Counted from the stretch's first letter, positions 25,752-34,600 are shown. The stretch: 64,000 nucleotides of DNA from Planctomycetota bacterium (GCA_016719295.1 JADKAF010000001.1:2604001-2668000), one strand, 5' to 3'. The notes: generated by a model from the letters alone, not told the origin. A program made the numbers and translations.

Positions 25752-26929
25752 CGAGCCGAGTAGGTCTCGAGCACCCACTTCTTCCACTCCTCCTCCATCT
25801 GGAAAAGGTTGAGGCCATACGCGGCTTGGATCGCCTCGCGCGAGCCCTCCTTGCGCTTCAGGCGCGTCACCAGCTCGACGAAGCGCTTGGGGTCGCGGCG
25901 GATCAGGAAGTCGCAGTAGGCGAACGCCTGCGCGTGCTCCTGCGCTTCGAGCTGCGCGGTGTTCTTCGTGATCACGGCGAGGAGCGGCACGAGCTTCTGC
26001 GGCTTCACCACGAGCTCGCGCACCGCGGGCTCCCAGTGCCCCCCCTTGAACTCCTCCATCGTGTCGACTTCGACGTAGCAGTAGTTGTCGCAGAGCTTCC
26101 AGTACTTGTGCTCGAACCAGTGCGCGACGCCTTCGTCGACCCAGCCGCCCTTCAGCTGGCCGACCCACTCCGCGGGCTTCTGGCTCGAGAGCAGGAGCTG
26201 CGAGACGTTGTGCACGAGGTTCCGGTGGAGCTGCTCGTCGGTGCGGAGCTTCGGCGTTCCTCCGAGCACGGTGTACACCGGGTTCGGCCCGTAGAACTTG
26301 CAGCCGTTGTCGCTGGGGATCTCCACCCAGAGCTGGCCCGCTCGGCGCTGGTCGAGGGAGTTCGACCAGACCATCACCAGCGTCTTCGGCGCGACCATCC
26401 CCGCGTCGATCTGGAAGGTGGCGAGGTAGTCGACGAAGAGCGACTCCATGCGCTTCAGATAGAGGATCAGCAGGGCGGGCTGGTCGAGCATGCGCTTCTC
26501 GACCTTCAGCTTCTCGAGGTCCCAGACCATGCGGAAGTGCGCCGTCTCGCCGACCATGCACGGGCGCTCCATGCGCTGGTCGATGGTCTTCTGCATCTCG
26601 GCGATCCACGCGCGGTTGCCGTCCGCGCGGCGCTTCCACTCCTTCCACTCCGCGCCGTTGGTCTCGAACCAGGTGCACTGGTCGCAGTCCATGAAGCCCG
26701 TGCCGGCGCATCTCTCGCAGCGCATGTAGTGCGTGTGACGCATGCCGGCCGCGCTGAGCTCGCTGATCACCTGCGTGTGCTTCGCGCAGTCGCGGCAATC
26801 GCGAGAGCCCTTGTTGGCGCACGACTCGCAGCTCTGCGCCACGAGCGGTCCCGCGAAGGCTGCGAGCAGCAAGCAGACCAGCGCGACCAGCAGCGCGCTA
26901 CGAGGATGCGTTCCTTCGACGGTGCTCAT
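25748..26929 (-). CDS. Secreted CxxC-repeat protein with degenerate peptidase-MA domain
   Basis: A 393-residue protein with a signal peptide (to about GPLVAQ). Residues 33-90 carry four CxxC pairs: CESCANKGSRDCRDC and, further on, CERCAGTGFMDCDQC. This is a DnaJ-like zinc-binding pattern. The C-terminal part resembles the peptidase-MA/DUF1570 fold with GGWVDEGVAHWFEHKYW, but the HExxH position reads LVHNVSQLL, so the catalytic Glu and second His are absent. The related protein at 20089-21357 shows the same loss. Overlaps of four bases join it to hutI upstream and the methyltransferase downstream. Function unknown. A cell-surface binding or scaffolding role is a guess. Confidence 0.7.
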   Translation of the reverse strand: MSTVEGTHPRSALLVALVCLLLAAFAGPLVAQSCESCANKGSRDCRDCAKHTQVISELSAAGMRHTHYMRCERCAGTGFMDCDQCTWFETNGAEWKEWKRRADGNRAWIAEMQKTIDQRMERPCMVGETAHFRMVWDLEKLKVEKRMLDQPALLILYLKRMESLFVDYLATFQIDAGMVAPKTLVMVWSNSLDQRRAGQLWVEIPSDNGCKFYGPNPVYTVLGGTPKLRTDEQLHRNLVHNVSQLLLSSQKPAEWVGQLKGGWVDEGVAHWFEHKYWKLCDNYCYVEVDTMEEFKGGHWEPAVRELVVKPQKLVPLLAVITKNTAQLEAQEHAQAFAYCDFLIRRDPKRFVELVTRLKRKEGSREAIQAAYGLNLFQMEEEWKKWVLETYSAR

Positions 26930-28218
26930 GCAGGACTCGGCAGGTGGGAGCGCGGCTCGGCGCGCTCGAAGACGAGCTCGCCGGCGGCGAAGACATGGGT
27001 GACGGGGCTGCGGCCGAACTCGTAGGCCAGGTGACGCCAGCTCGCAACGTCGAGGAGCAGCAGATCGCAGCGCTTGCCCGGATGCAGCGAGCCCGTGGTC
27101 TCGCCGCAGCCGGCGGCGAAGGCGCCGTTCAGCGTGGCGGCGACGAGCGCCTCCGCGGGCTCGAGGCCCATCCGCTGGCAGGCGAGGTGGATCATCATGG
27201 GCATCGAGAAGCTGTAGCAGGAGCCGGGGTTCATGTCGGTAGCGATGGCCACCGGCAGGCCCGCGTCGATCAGGCGCCGCGCCGGAGCGTCGGCCTTCAG
27301 CCGCAAGAAGTGCCCGACGCCGGGGAGCAGCACCGGGATCGTCCCGGCCGCACGCAGCGCCTGGATGCCGCGCTCGCTCACGTGATCGAGGTGATCGGCG
27401 GAGACCGCCCCGAGCTCGGCGGCGAGCTCCGCCCCGCCGAGCGCCGAGAGCTGATCCGCGTGCAGGCGCGGGCGCAAGCCGTGCGCGCGTCCGGCCTCGA
27501 GCACGCGCCGCGACTCCGCGAGGGTGAACACGTGCGCCTCGCAGAAGACGTCGCAATAGCTCGCCAGGCGCTCGGCGGCGACGGCGGGGATCATCTCGCC
27601 GCAGACGATGTCCACGTAGCGCTCGCGCTCCGCGCGGTGCTCGGGCGGGATCTCGTGCGCGCCGAGCAAGGTGGTCTCGAGGTGGAGCGGATGCCCGGCG
27701 GCGGCGCGGCGCAGGGCGCGCAAGGACTTCAGCTCGTCGACGAGCGAGAGACCGTAACCGCTCTTGCACTCGACCGCGGTCGTCCCGAGCGCGAGGAAGC
27801 GGTCCAGCCGTCGGCGTACGAGCGAGGCGAGCTCGTCCTCGTCGGCGGCGCGCACGCCCCGCACGGAGGAGAGGATGCCGCCGCCCTCGCGCGCGATCTC
27901 GACGTAGGTCGCCCCCTTCAGACGCCGCTCGTACTCGCCCTCGCGCGTGCCCGCGAAGATGGGATGCGTGTGGGCGTCGACGAAGCCGGGGATCGCCACG
28001 GCCCCGCGGGCGTCGTGGCGCCGCGCGGGCTGATAGCGCCGCTCGAGCTCGGCCTCGGGCCCCGCCTCGACGACCCGGCCCCCGCGCACGGCGACCGCGG
28101 CCCGCGGGAGCTCCTCTAATCGGCCGAGCTCGGCGCCAGCGCGCGGGCGATTCGGCAGCTCGTGCAGGCCCACGAGAGACCCCACGCCGTGGATCAGGAG
28201 GTCGACCGGAGTGCGCAT
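26926..28218 (-). CDS. hutI: Imidazolonepropionase
   Basis: A 430-residue amidohydrolase of the histidine degradation pathway that opens 4-imidazolone-5-propanoate to N-formimino-glutamate. Metal-binding HTHP lies in FVDAHTHPIFAGTREGEY, substrate-site segments include AVECKSGYGLS, and later ligands appear in RLHADQLSALGG, SADHLDH and ATDMNPGSCYSFSMP. The length is near the family norm of about 405-420. No hutH, hutU or hutG is present, so histidine use would need genes elsewhere. It is unusual to find it followed by four coupled genes of unrelated type. It follows the sigma-factor gene after 29 bases, a gap that can form a short hairpin. Confidence 0.93.
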   Translation of the reverse strand: MRTPVDLLIHGVGSLVGLHELPNRPRAGAELGRLEELPRAAVAVRGGRVVEAGPEAELERRYQPARRHDARGAVAIPGFVDAHTHPIFAGTREGEYERRLKGATYVEIAREGGGILSSVRGVRAADEDELASLVRRRLDRFLALGTTAVECKSGYGLSLVDELKSLRALRRAAAGHPLHLETTLLGAHEIPPEHRAERERYVDIVCGEMIPAVAAERLASYCDVFCEAHVFTLAESRRVLEAGRAHGLRPRLHADQLSALGGAELAAELGAVSADHLDHVSERGIQALRAAGTIPVLLPGVGHFLRLKADAPARRLIDAGLPVAIATDMNPGSCYSFSMPMMIHLACQRMGLEPAEALVAATLNGAFAAGCGETTGSLHPGKRCDLLLLDVASWRHLAYEFGRSPVTHVFAAGELVFERAEPRSHLPSPA

Positions 28219-28247
28219 GCGCGGGATGTTACCCCGCTAGAGGCGCG

Positions 28248-28982
28248 TCACGCCTGCGCTACGCTCGGCGCCTTCTCGAACGCGTTCGCGATGCGAGAGG
28301 CGATGCGGCGGCGCGCGCGGAAGACCAGCATCTTCAGATTGCCGGGCCGGACCCCGAGGGCGACGGCGGCCTCGCGATACGGGAGCCCGTCCACTTCGAC
28401 GAGCTGGAGCACGCGGCGATCGCGTTCGCGGAGCTCGTGGTAGGCGGCCGACCAGGCGAGGAGCAGGAGCGCGAAGCACGAGGACGCGCGGCGCAGCTCT
28501 TCGGAGGAGACGAGCTCCTCCGCCGGAGAGGGGCCGGGATCGGGGCTCAGCAGCAGGAGCTCGGCCGAGGACTCCGCGCGCACGCCGCGGCGCAGGGTGC
28601 GGCGCATGTGGCGGTGGACCGTGTTGCGCACGATCGTAGAGGCCCAGACGCGGAAGGCCGCGGGGCGATCGGCGCGGAAGCGGCTGGGATAGCGATAGAT
28701 GTTGAAGAAGGTGTCCTGCAGCACATCGTTCACGTCGATGGCCGCGGAGCTCCCGCGCAGACGGGAGAGGATCATGCGGCGCAGCATCGGCGCGTTGAGG
28801 TGCACCAGGTCGTCGAAGACCGATCGATCTCCCGTGCGGCGGAACCGGTCCATCAGGCTCGTGCTGCAGCCGTCCTCCTCCGCGCTGCCCGCCGGAGCGA
28901 GCGCGGCCGGGGCTGGCCAAGCAGCCGGAGGGAGGAAGGTCGGGCCGCGTCGGCGAGCGGCGAGAGAGGTGGAGCTGGGCAT
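28248..28982 (-). CDS. ECF-type RNA polymerase sigma factor
   Basis: A 244-residue sigma70-family protein with regions 2 and 4 only. Region 2 runs about residues 48-130 (DLVHLNAPMLRRMILSRLRG; DVNDVLQDTFFNIYRYPSRF; FRVWASTIVRNTVHRHMRR). Region 4 runs about 185-240 (LRERDRRVLQLVEVDGLPYR; REAAVALGVRPGNLKMLVFR). The ATG at 28982 follows AGG at eight bases, while the much longer open frame upstream is Arg-rich shadow. No anti-sigma gene with a ZAS motif is adjacent, so the control mode is unknown. It may head the transcript that runs through hutI to the exporter gene. Confidence 0.9.
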   Translation of the reverse strand: MPSSTSLAARRRGPTFLPPAAWPAPAALAPAGSAEEDGCSTSLMDRFRRTGDRSVFDDLVHLNAPMLRRMILSRLRGSSAAIDVNDVLQDTFFNIYRYPSRFRADRPAAFRVWASTIVRNTVHRHMRRTLRRGVRAESSAELLLLSPDPGPSPAEELVSSEELRRASSCFALLLLAWSAAYHELRERDRRVLQLVEVDGLPYREAAVALGVRPGNLKMLVFRARRRIASRIANAFEKAPSVAQA

Positions 28983-29494
28983 GGCTACCTGGTTGAGGCG
29001 AGCCGCCAGGAGCACCTCGCGTGCCAAACGGGAGAATGTCCGCTGGCCCAGTGGGCGCGGGGGCCGCGCGACGCCGGCGGCGAGCGCGGGAGGAGCGTCG
29101 GCGAGCGCGGACGCGCCTTCGGCGTGCGATTTCGCTCGGGCGCGGTCCCCGCGGCGGGGAAATAGCGCTTGCCGCGCTTCGGGGGGCTCCCTACATTGGC
29201 CCGCGGACCGCGCTCCGCGCGCGGCGCGCCGCGACCGCGTCGGGGTGCGCCGAGGAGAGCCGCGCCGCGCGCTGCTCGACGGCAATCGTCCGGCGCCGAG
29301 GCGCTCGAGTCGAAGGCACGCGGTGCTCTGATAGCTAGATGATGAAGCGATCGAAGTCTTCGAGAGGTGGCGCAGCGTGCGACACCGCCGCCATGACACC
29401 GGCGGCCTCGGCCGAGGAGGGCACCGCCCTGGCCTCCGAGGACGCCCCCCCAAGTCGGGCCTCGGGCCTCCCAGCTCCGACGGGCCGCTGAGCG
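28983..29494. other. Divergent 512-base intergenic region
   Basis: It separates the sigma gene (minus) and the CorC gene (plus). A plus-strand TTGCCG (29169-29174) with 17 bases to TACATT (29192-29197) could be a weak promoter about 300 bases before the CorC start. TAGCTAGAT near 29333 is another AT-rich spot. No RNA gene or supported ORF is seen. Confidence 0.4.
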
Positions 29495-30823
29495 ATGTGG
29501 CCGCTCGTCCTCTGCGCCGCCGTTTCGCTCGCCGTCGCCTTGCTGGGTGCCGTGGCGCTGCAGGCGCTCCGCTCGCTCCACCGCCTCCGCGAGGCCGCTC
29601 CGGCGGAGCCCGCCGCCCGGGCGCGCTACGAGCGCCTGCTGGCGGACCCCGACAGCCTCCGCGTCGCGGCGGCCTTGCTGAAGTGCGCCGGCCAAGTCGG
29701 GTTCCTCTTCTGCGCTTGCCTCTGGGCGTTCTCGGGCGTGGAGAACTTCGCCTGGCCGCAGTGGGAGCAGGTCGATCGATGGCTGCTGGCGCCGCTCTTC
29801 TGCATCGTCGCCCTCGTGCTCTTCGGTGAGCTGCTGCCGCCGACGATCGCCGCGGGTGGCTCCGAGCACTTCGCGCGCCGCGCTCTCCCGCTGCTCCACG
29901 TCGTGCGCAGCGGGCTCGCGCCCGCGCTGAAGCTCCTCAACGTGCTCCGTCGCTCCATGCTGCGCGTCGTGAACGTGAAGGAGCGCACCGAGCGCTCGAT
30001 GGAGATCGCCGAGGAGATCTACGACGTGGTCTCCGACAGCGAGCGCGCCGATGATCTAGACGCCGGCGAGCGCGAGATGATCGAGAGCGTGGTCGAGCTC
30101 CGCGCGACCGAGGTGAGCGAGATCATGACGCCGCGCACCGAGATCATCGGCGTGCCGGCGAACTCGAGCTTGCGTGAAGCCTCGCGCCTCGCTTCGGACA
30201 GCGCCCATTCGCGCATGCCGGTCTTCGACGAGACGATCGATCGTGTGACGGGGGTCTTCTTCACGAAGGATCTGCTGCCGCTGCTCCAGCGGAAGGATAT
30301 CGACCTCGATCAGACCCCGGTCGGGAGCATCGCGCGCAAGCCCTGGTTCCTGCCCGAGACGAAGAAGGTGCACGAGCTGCTGCAGGACTTCCGCCGCGAG
30401 AAGCAGCACATGGCGCTCATCCTCGACGAGTACGGTGGAACCGCGGGGCTCGTGACGCTCGAGGACGTCCTCGAGGAGATCGTCGGGCCGATCCAGGACG
30501 AGTACGACCAAGACGAGGTCATCGAGAGCTTCCGCCGCCTCGAGGACGGGCGCCTCGAGGTCGATGCCTCGATGTCGGTCTTCGACGCGAACGAGGAGCT
30601 GGGGCTGGAGCTGCCCGAGAGCGAGGACTTCGACACGCTCGGCGGCTTCGTCTTCTCGAGCCTCGGCAAGGTGCCCGCGCAAGGCGAGCGCTTCGACCAT
30701 GCCGGCATCGGCTTCGAAGTGCTCGAAGCCGACGAGCGCCGCATCCTCCGCCTGCGCATCACGCCGCCGGCGAGCGCCAACGTCCCCTCGCATGGTCATG
30801 GCGAGAGCGCCTTGGCGAACTGA
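29495..30823 (+). CDS. CorC/HlyC-family (CNNM-like) membrane protein with CBS pair
   Basis: A 442-residue protein. The N-terminal about 150 residues contain three to four hydrophobic helices (a short DUF21-type domain), followed by a CBS pair (VSEIMTPRTEIIGVPANS; SIARKPWFLPETKKVHELL; MALILDEYGGTAGLVTLED). The C-terminal CorC_HlyC domain holds FDTLGGFVFSSLGKVPAQGE. Relatives are magnesium or cobalt efflux or resistance factors, though often annotated hemolysin-like. No clear Shine-Dalgarno precedes the ATG. The lipoprotein gene starts inside its last 11 codons. Confidence 0.9.
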   Translation: MWPLVLCAAVSLAVALLGAVALQALRSLHRLREAAPAEPAARARYERLLADPDSLRVAAALLKCAGQVGFLFCACLWAFSGVENFAWPQWEQVDRWLLAPLFCIVALVLFGELLPPTIAAGGSEHFARRALPLLHVVRSGLAPALKLLNVLRRSMLRVVNVKERTERSMEIAEEIYDVVSDSERADDLDAGEREMIESVVELRATEVSEIMTPRTEIIGVPANSSLREASRLASDSAHSRMPVFDETIDRVTGVFFTKDLLPLLQRKDIDLDQTPVGSIARKPWFLPETKKVHELLQDFRREKQHMALILDEYGGTAGLVTLEDVLEEIVGPIQDEYDQDEVIESFRRLEDGRLEVDASMSVFDANEELGLELPESEDFDTLGGFVFSSLGKVPAQGERFDHAGIGFEVLEADERRILRLRITPPASANVPSHGHGESALAN

Positions 30824-31526
30824 GCCCCGCGGCGCGCGCGTCCTCGCGCTCGCCGCGGGCCTCGCCGCGCTCCTGGCGAGCTGCGCGCGCGAGGCCGCCG
30901 AGCCCGCGTCGGGCCCGGCGATCGCGCAGGCGCAAGAACAAGAAGCGGCGCCGCCGAAGCTCCTCGAGCTCCGCGCGGACAGCTCGGAGCCGCGCGCGTT
31001 GATCGAGAGCTTGCTCGTCGCGGCGCACCAGACGCGGCGCGCGCAGGCGCGCTCGGCGCAGCTCTCGTGGAACACCGTCGCCGAGCTGCTCCAGCGCCTC
31101 GGCGGCGACTCGCCCTATCTGGCGCAGCTCCGCGCGGGCTGTCCGCGCCTCGAGGAGGTCGAAGCCTACGGCGCGCTCCGCTGGACCATCCTCGGCGAGC
31201 GCGAGCTGGCGCGCGCGGAGAACGGCGAGGAGCGCCGCAAGGTGCTCTTCGTCCTCAGCGGCTACGGCCTCGCGTTCGAGACGCCGTTCCCGCGGGGCGC
31301 GCCCCTGCGCCGCGCGCTGCTCCTGCCGCTCTGGGTCCTGCGGCGCGTGATCCTCCCCGGTCCGCAGCATCCCGTGCGCCCGCGCATCACCGAGTGCGTG
31401 CGCGGCGGCGCGCGGCCGCGCCACTGGTTCCTCAGCGCAGACGTGCAGCGCACCGAGAAGGGCTGGCGCATCACCGGCGACACGATCTGGATCCAGGGCC
31501 TCCTGCTCGTGACGGACGTCGCATGA
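30792..31526 (+). CDS. Predicted lipoprotein of unknown function
   Basis: A 244-residue protein whose start (MVMARAPWRT) overlaps the end of the CorC gene by 32 bases. A second ATG two codons on is an alternative. The hydrophobic core LALAAGLAALLAS-C ends in a lipobox with Cys31. The mature chain includes Gln/Glu-rich QAQEQEAAPPK, a helical middle and a C-terminal part (HWFLSADVQRTEKGWRITGD) that looks like a small beta sheet. No family is recognised. It is the first of five plus-strand genes joined by ATGA overlaps through lptE. Confidence 0.65.
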   Translation: MVMARAPWRTEPRGARVLALAAGLAALLASCAREAAEPASGPAIAQAQEQEAAPPKLLELRADSSEPRALIESLLVAAHQTRRAQARSAQLSWNTVAELLQRLGGDSPYLAQLRAGCPRLEEVEAYGALRWTILGERELARAENGEERRKVLFVLSGYGLAFETPFPRGAPLRRALLLPLWVLRRVILPGPQHPVRPRITECVRGGARPRHWFLSADVQRTEKGWRITGDTIWIQGLLLVTDVA

Positions 31527-32122
31527 GCAGCGCGCTCTCGCTGGCCGCGCTCTGGATCGGCGCGCTGATCGCCGCGTTGCAGATGCCCGGGGACGATCCG
31601 CGCTGGCGTCTGCGCGAGAGCGCCGCTGCCTATCTGCAGCACCTCCAGGAGCAGCGCGAGCTGCGTCTCGCGGAGCGTTTGAAGCAAGGGCGCTTGGTCG
31701 CCGAATTCGCGACCTTCGCCGCGGAGCTCTGCCTGCCCGAGCCCGGCGCTCAGCTACGCCAGTTCGCCGCCGTCGTGCAGATCAACCGCGGCATGCTGCA
31801 GCGCCGCCGCCTCCGCCTCGATCGCCGCGACACGTGGACGGTCGAGCAGCCCGACGGTTCCTATCGCCAGCACTGGACGATCGTCGAGCACACGCAGGTG
31901 CCGAAGGACGGATTCGCGGGTCCTCTGGTGTGGCAGGAGAGAGAGCTCGCGCTCCTCTTCCGCGGCGTGCGCCGCGCCGACGGCGGCTTCGAGGTGGTCC
32001 CCGAGTGGACCGAAGCGCGCCGGAGCGAGGAGCGCCTGCCGCCGCAGCTCGCGCGCCTGCTCGATCTCCTGAGCCCGGACGCGCGCCTGCTCGTCAGCTC
32101 GGCGACCGAGGCGCGCCGATGA
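31523..32122 (+). CDS. Exported or membrane-anchored protein of unknown function
   Basis: A 199-residue protein beginning with a hydrophobic helix (MSSALSLAALWIGALIAALQ), either a signal peptide or an anchor. The rest is polar, with an Arg-rich middle (INRGMLQRRRLRLDRRDTW) and a beta-like section (YRQHWTIVEHTQVPKDGF; WQERELALLFRGVRRADGGF). It starts in an ATGA overlap with the lipoprotein stop and ends in an ATGA overlap with recO. No family is recognised. Gene pairing suggests it works with the upstream lipoprotein in the envelope. Confidence 0.6.
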   Translation: MSSALSLAALWIGALIAALQMPGDDPRWRLRESAAAYLQHLQEQRELRLAERLKQGRLVAEFATFAAELCLPEPGAQLRQFAAVVQINRGMLQRRRLRLDRRDTWTVEQPDGSYRQHWTIVEHTQVPKDGFAGPLVWQERELALLFRGVRRADGGFEVVPEWTEARRSEERLPPQLARLLDLLSPDARLLVSSATEARR

Positions 32123-32958
32123 GCGCGCGGCGACGCCGCGCGCCGCGCGTGCGCGGCGCGCGGACCACCATCGCGGCGCAGGCGCTGGTGCTGCACAGCT
32201 CGGAGTGGAGCGAGACGAGCCGCGTCGTGCAGCTCCTGCTGCCGGAAGCAGGGCGCTGCACGGTGCTCGCGCGCGGCGTCGAGCGCGCGAGCAGCCCGTG
32301 GCGCGGCGTCTTCGATCTGCTCTGCCTGGTCGAGGTCGAGCTCGAGGCCGAAGAGGGCCGCGAGCTGCACGCGCTGCGCGCTGCGCGCCTCGTGGAGCAC
32401 TTCCCCAGGCTGCGAACGGATCTCGAGCGGTGGTATCGCGCGCTCTACGCCGCCGAGCTGGCGGAGGCCGCGACTCCACCGGGCCACCCGGCCGTCGAGC
32501 TCTTCGCGGCCCTGCGCGAAGCGCTCGCGCGCTGGTGCGAGCCCGGCGTCGATCCCGATGCCGTGCTGCTCGCGTTCGAGTGGCGCTTCCTCGACGCCGT
32601 CGGCCTCACGCCGGCGCTCACCGCGTGCGCGAGCTGCGGCCGCGCGGTGGATCCCGCGCGCGCACAGACCGCGTTCTTCCATCCCGCGGCGGGAGGCGTG
32701 CAATGTTCCGCTTGCCGCTCGCGGGCGAAGCTGGATCTAATGCCGCGGCGCGGCGCTCGAGAGCGAACGGCGTGGCGACGCGTGCCGGTGGCAACGCTCT
32801 TCGCGCTCGATCGCGCGCGGCGAGAGCCCGCGCCGACGAGCGCCGACGAGCTCGCGCCCCCGAACCGCGCGCTGCACCGCACGGCTCGTCTGCTCCTCGA
32901 CGACTTCCTCGCCTGGCAGCTCGAGCGCCCGAGCCGCGTCCGCCCCTTCCTGCGATGA
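32119..32958 (+). CDS. recO: DNA repair protein RecO
   Basis: A 279-residue protein with the RecO layout. It has an N-terminal OB fold (AQALVLHSSEWSETSRVVQL; GRCTVLARGVERASS), a central helical domain, and a zinc site with CASCGR and CSACRS. RecO helps load RecA on gaps with RecF/RecR and anneals single strands. It carries a basic N-terminal extension of about 17 residues (ARRRRAPRVRG). Its start and stop both overlap neighbours (ATGA), so it is translated within an envelope-protein operon. Confidence 0.88.
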   Translation: MSARRRRAPRVRGARTTIAAQALVLHSSEWSETSRVVQLLLPEAGRCTVLARGVERASSPWRGVFDLLCLVEVELEAEEGRELHALRAARLVEHFPRLRTDLERWYRALYAAELAEAATPPGHPAVELFAALREALARWCEPGVDPDAVLLAFEWRFLDAVGLTPALTACASCGRAVDPARAQTAFFHPAAGGVQCSACRSRAKLDLMPRRGARERTAWRRVPVATLFALDRARREPAPTSADELAPPNRALHRTARLLLDDFLAWQLERPSRVRPFLR

Positions 32959-34031
32959 GCCTCCGCTTCCCCACGACTCGACGAGTGCGCCTCCGCGACG
33001 GCTCGCGCCGCCTCGCCGTCGCGCTGCTCGCGGTGACCGCCGGATGCGCGAGCTGGCGCGACGCGCTCTTCGGTTTCGGCGAGCTCGAGGACGATCCGCA
33101 AGCGCTGCACGAATCGGCGCGCGGCGATATCGAGGCCGGGCGCGCCGCCGAGCCGGACGTCGATCGCGCGGCGCAAGGTGTCCGGAAGCTCCGCCGCCTG
33201 CAGTCGCTCTACCCCGACTACGGCCGACCGGAGGACCTGGACTTCCTGATGATCCAAGGGCGCTTCGCGGCGGAGGAGCACGAGCGCGCGTTCGCGCTCT
33301 CGAAGACCTTCCTCGAGAAGTACCCGCTCACGCGCCAGGTGCAGCTCGAGCGCCTGCTCTACGACGAAGGTCGCGCGCTGCTCGCGACCCCCGAGAACGG
33401 GCTGCCGTTCCGCCAGTCCGACGAGGTCGGCGCGACGATCCTCGAGTTCCTCTCCACGAGCTTCCCCTCGAGCAGCGAGGTCGTGCCCGACGCGCTGCGC
33501 CTGCTCGCGGACTGGCACTATGGTCGAGACGAGTACGGCGAGGCGCTGCTCTCGTACGCGCGCCTCGTCGACACCCAGCTCCCGAACGCCTGGACCGACC
33601 TCGCACGCTACCGCATCCCGCTCTGCCTCCTCCGCGCCGCCGAGGCCACCGACCGGGACTCGAGGGCGCTCTGGTTCGCGAAGGAAGCCAACCTGGCCCG
33701 CGACGACGAGGATGGTCTGGCCCTCGCCGCGCGCCTTCTGCGCGACTACCTCGAGGGCCCCGCTCCGGGCGGCGAGCCGCCGGCGTTCACCGCGCTGGCG
33801 CAACGCTCTTTGCTGATCGCCGAGCGCATGCAGGGCGAGCGCGAGCGCGGGATGCAGCTGTTCTACACGCGCGTCGGGAACGCGCCCGGGCGCGATCTTC
33901 ACCGCCAACGCGCGGAGGCTCACGAGCTCGAGGCGCTGCGCATCGACCAGAGCCTCGCGCCGGGCGAGCGCTTCGGTCCGCCCGCGCCGCCGAGCAACGC
34001 CGGAGCCGCGGGCCCAGGAGCGGGGACATGA
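32955..34031 (+). CDS. BamD-like outer-membrane assembly lipoprotein with TPRs
   Basis: A 358-residue protein with a lipobox ending LLAVTAG-C31. After it come TPR-type helices (GVRKLRRLQSLYPDYGRPED; FALSKTFLEKYPLTRQVQLE; DEYGEALLSYARLVDTQLPN). These resemble BamD/YfiO, the lipoprotein of the beta-barrel assembly machine, but it is longer than the usual 240-280 residues. The C-terminus is Pro/Gly/Ala-rich (PPAPPSNAGAAGPGAG). It lies directly before the LptE-like gene with an ATGA overlap, which supports an outer-membrane role. Generic TPR lipoprotein is the alternative. Confidence 0.65.
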   Translation: MSLRFPTTRRVRLRDGSRRLAVALLAVTAGCASWRDALFGFGELEDDPQALHESARGDIEAGRAAEPDVDRAAQGVRKLRRLQSLYPDYGRPEDLDFLMIQGRFAAEEHERAFALSKTFLEKYPLTRQVQLERLLYDEGRALLATPENGLPFRQSDEVGATILEFLSTSFPSSSEVVPDALRLLADWHYGRDEYGEALLSYARLVDTQLPNAWTDLARYRIPLCLLRAAEATDRDSRALWFAKEANLARDDEDGLALAARLLRDYLEGPAPGGEPPAFTALAQRSLLIAERMQGERERGMQLFYTRVGNAPGRDLHRQRAEAHELEALRIDQSLAPGERFGPPAPPSNAGAAGPGAGT

Positions 34032-34600
34032 GCCGAGCCGCGTGGCCCATCTTGCGCGCAGCCGCCGCGGCCTTCGCGGTCCTCCTCTGCGACGCCTGCT
34101 CGTATCGCTTCGGCCCTGGCGAGGAAGCCGACGAGCCCTGGGAGCTCGAGACGCGCAGCCTCGCGGTGCCCATCTTCGACAACAAGTCCTACCGCCAGGG
34201 GCTCGAGTTCGAGCTCACCCGCTACTTCGTGGAGGAGCTCCACCTGCGCGCCCCGGTCACCGTGGTCGCCGAGCCCGAAGGGGCCGAGGCCGTGGTCCGC
34301 GGGACGATCACCCAGGTCCGCGACCGCGTGCGCCAGGAAGACTCGGAGGATCGGGTCGTGGCCGCCCAGGTCGAGCTCACGGTCGAGTTGCTCCTCGAGT
34401 ACCGCGACGGGCGCCGTGTGGGCCCCCTCCGCCACATCGAGGTCGCCGAGTACGTCAGCTTCCGTGGCGAGAGCCGGCAGACCGCGACGGCCGAGGTCCT
34501 GCGCGACGCGGCGCGCGAGCTGGTCCTGCGAATCGGCCGTGCGCGAGCGGAAAGCGGTGAGCTGGCGCCGGATCGAGAACAGCGCATCGAACGGCGCTGA
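34028..34600 (+). CDS. LptE-like lipopolysaccharide-assembly lipoprotein
   Basis: A 190-residue lipoprotein. The N-terminal helix ends with Cys24 (LLCDACSYRF). The chain has the LptE pattern: SLAVPIFDNKSYRQGLEFEL, a Glu/Val-rich beta core (APVTVVAEPEGAEAVVRGTI), and a conserved-looking SFRGESRQTATAEVLRDAA then LVLRIG near the C-terminus. LptE plugs the LptD barrel that delivers LPS to the outer leaflet. No lptD is in the window. It ends the overlap-linked operon that starts at 30792. Confidence 0.78.
   Translation: MSRAAWPILRAAAAAFAVLLCDACSYRFGPGEEADEPWELETRSLAVPIFDNKSYRQGLEFELTRYFVEELHLRAPVTVVAEPEGAEAVVRGTITQVRDRVRQEDSEDRVVAAQVELTVELLLEYRDGRRVGPLRHIEVAEYVSFRGESRQTATAEVLRDAARELVLRIGRARAESGELAPDREQRIERR

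Noticed and set aside
21481..25818. 1445-residue minus-strand open frame as one fusion protein
   Set aside because: It joins parts of the methyltransferase region in the wrong frame, the GH172-like gene and the exporter. The frame correction with ATGA overlap explains it better.
28248..29453. Longer sigma factor start at 29453
   Set aside because: The extra 157 residues are Arg/Pro-rich and lie in the intergenic zone. The ATG at 28982 has a ribosome site and gives family length.
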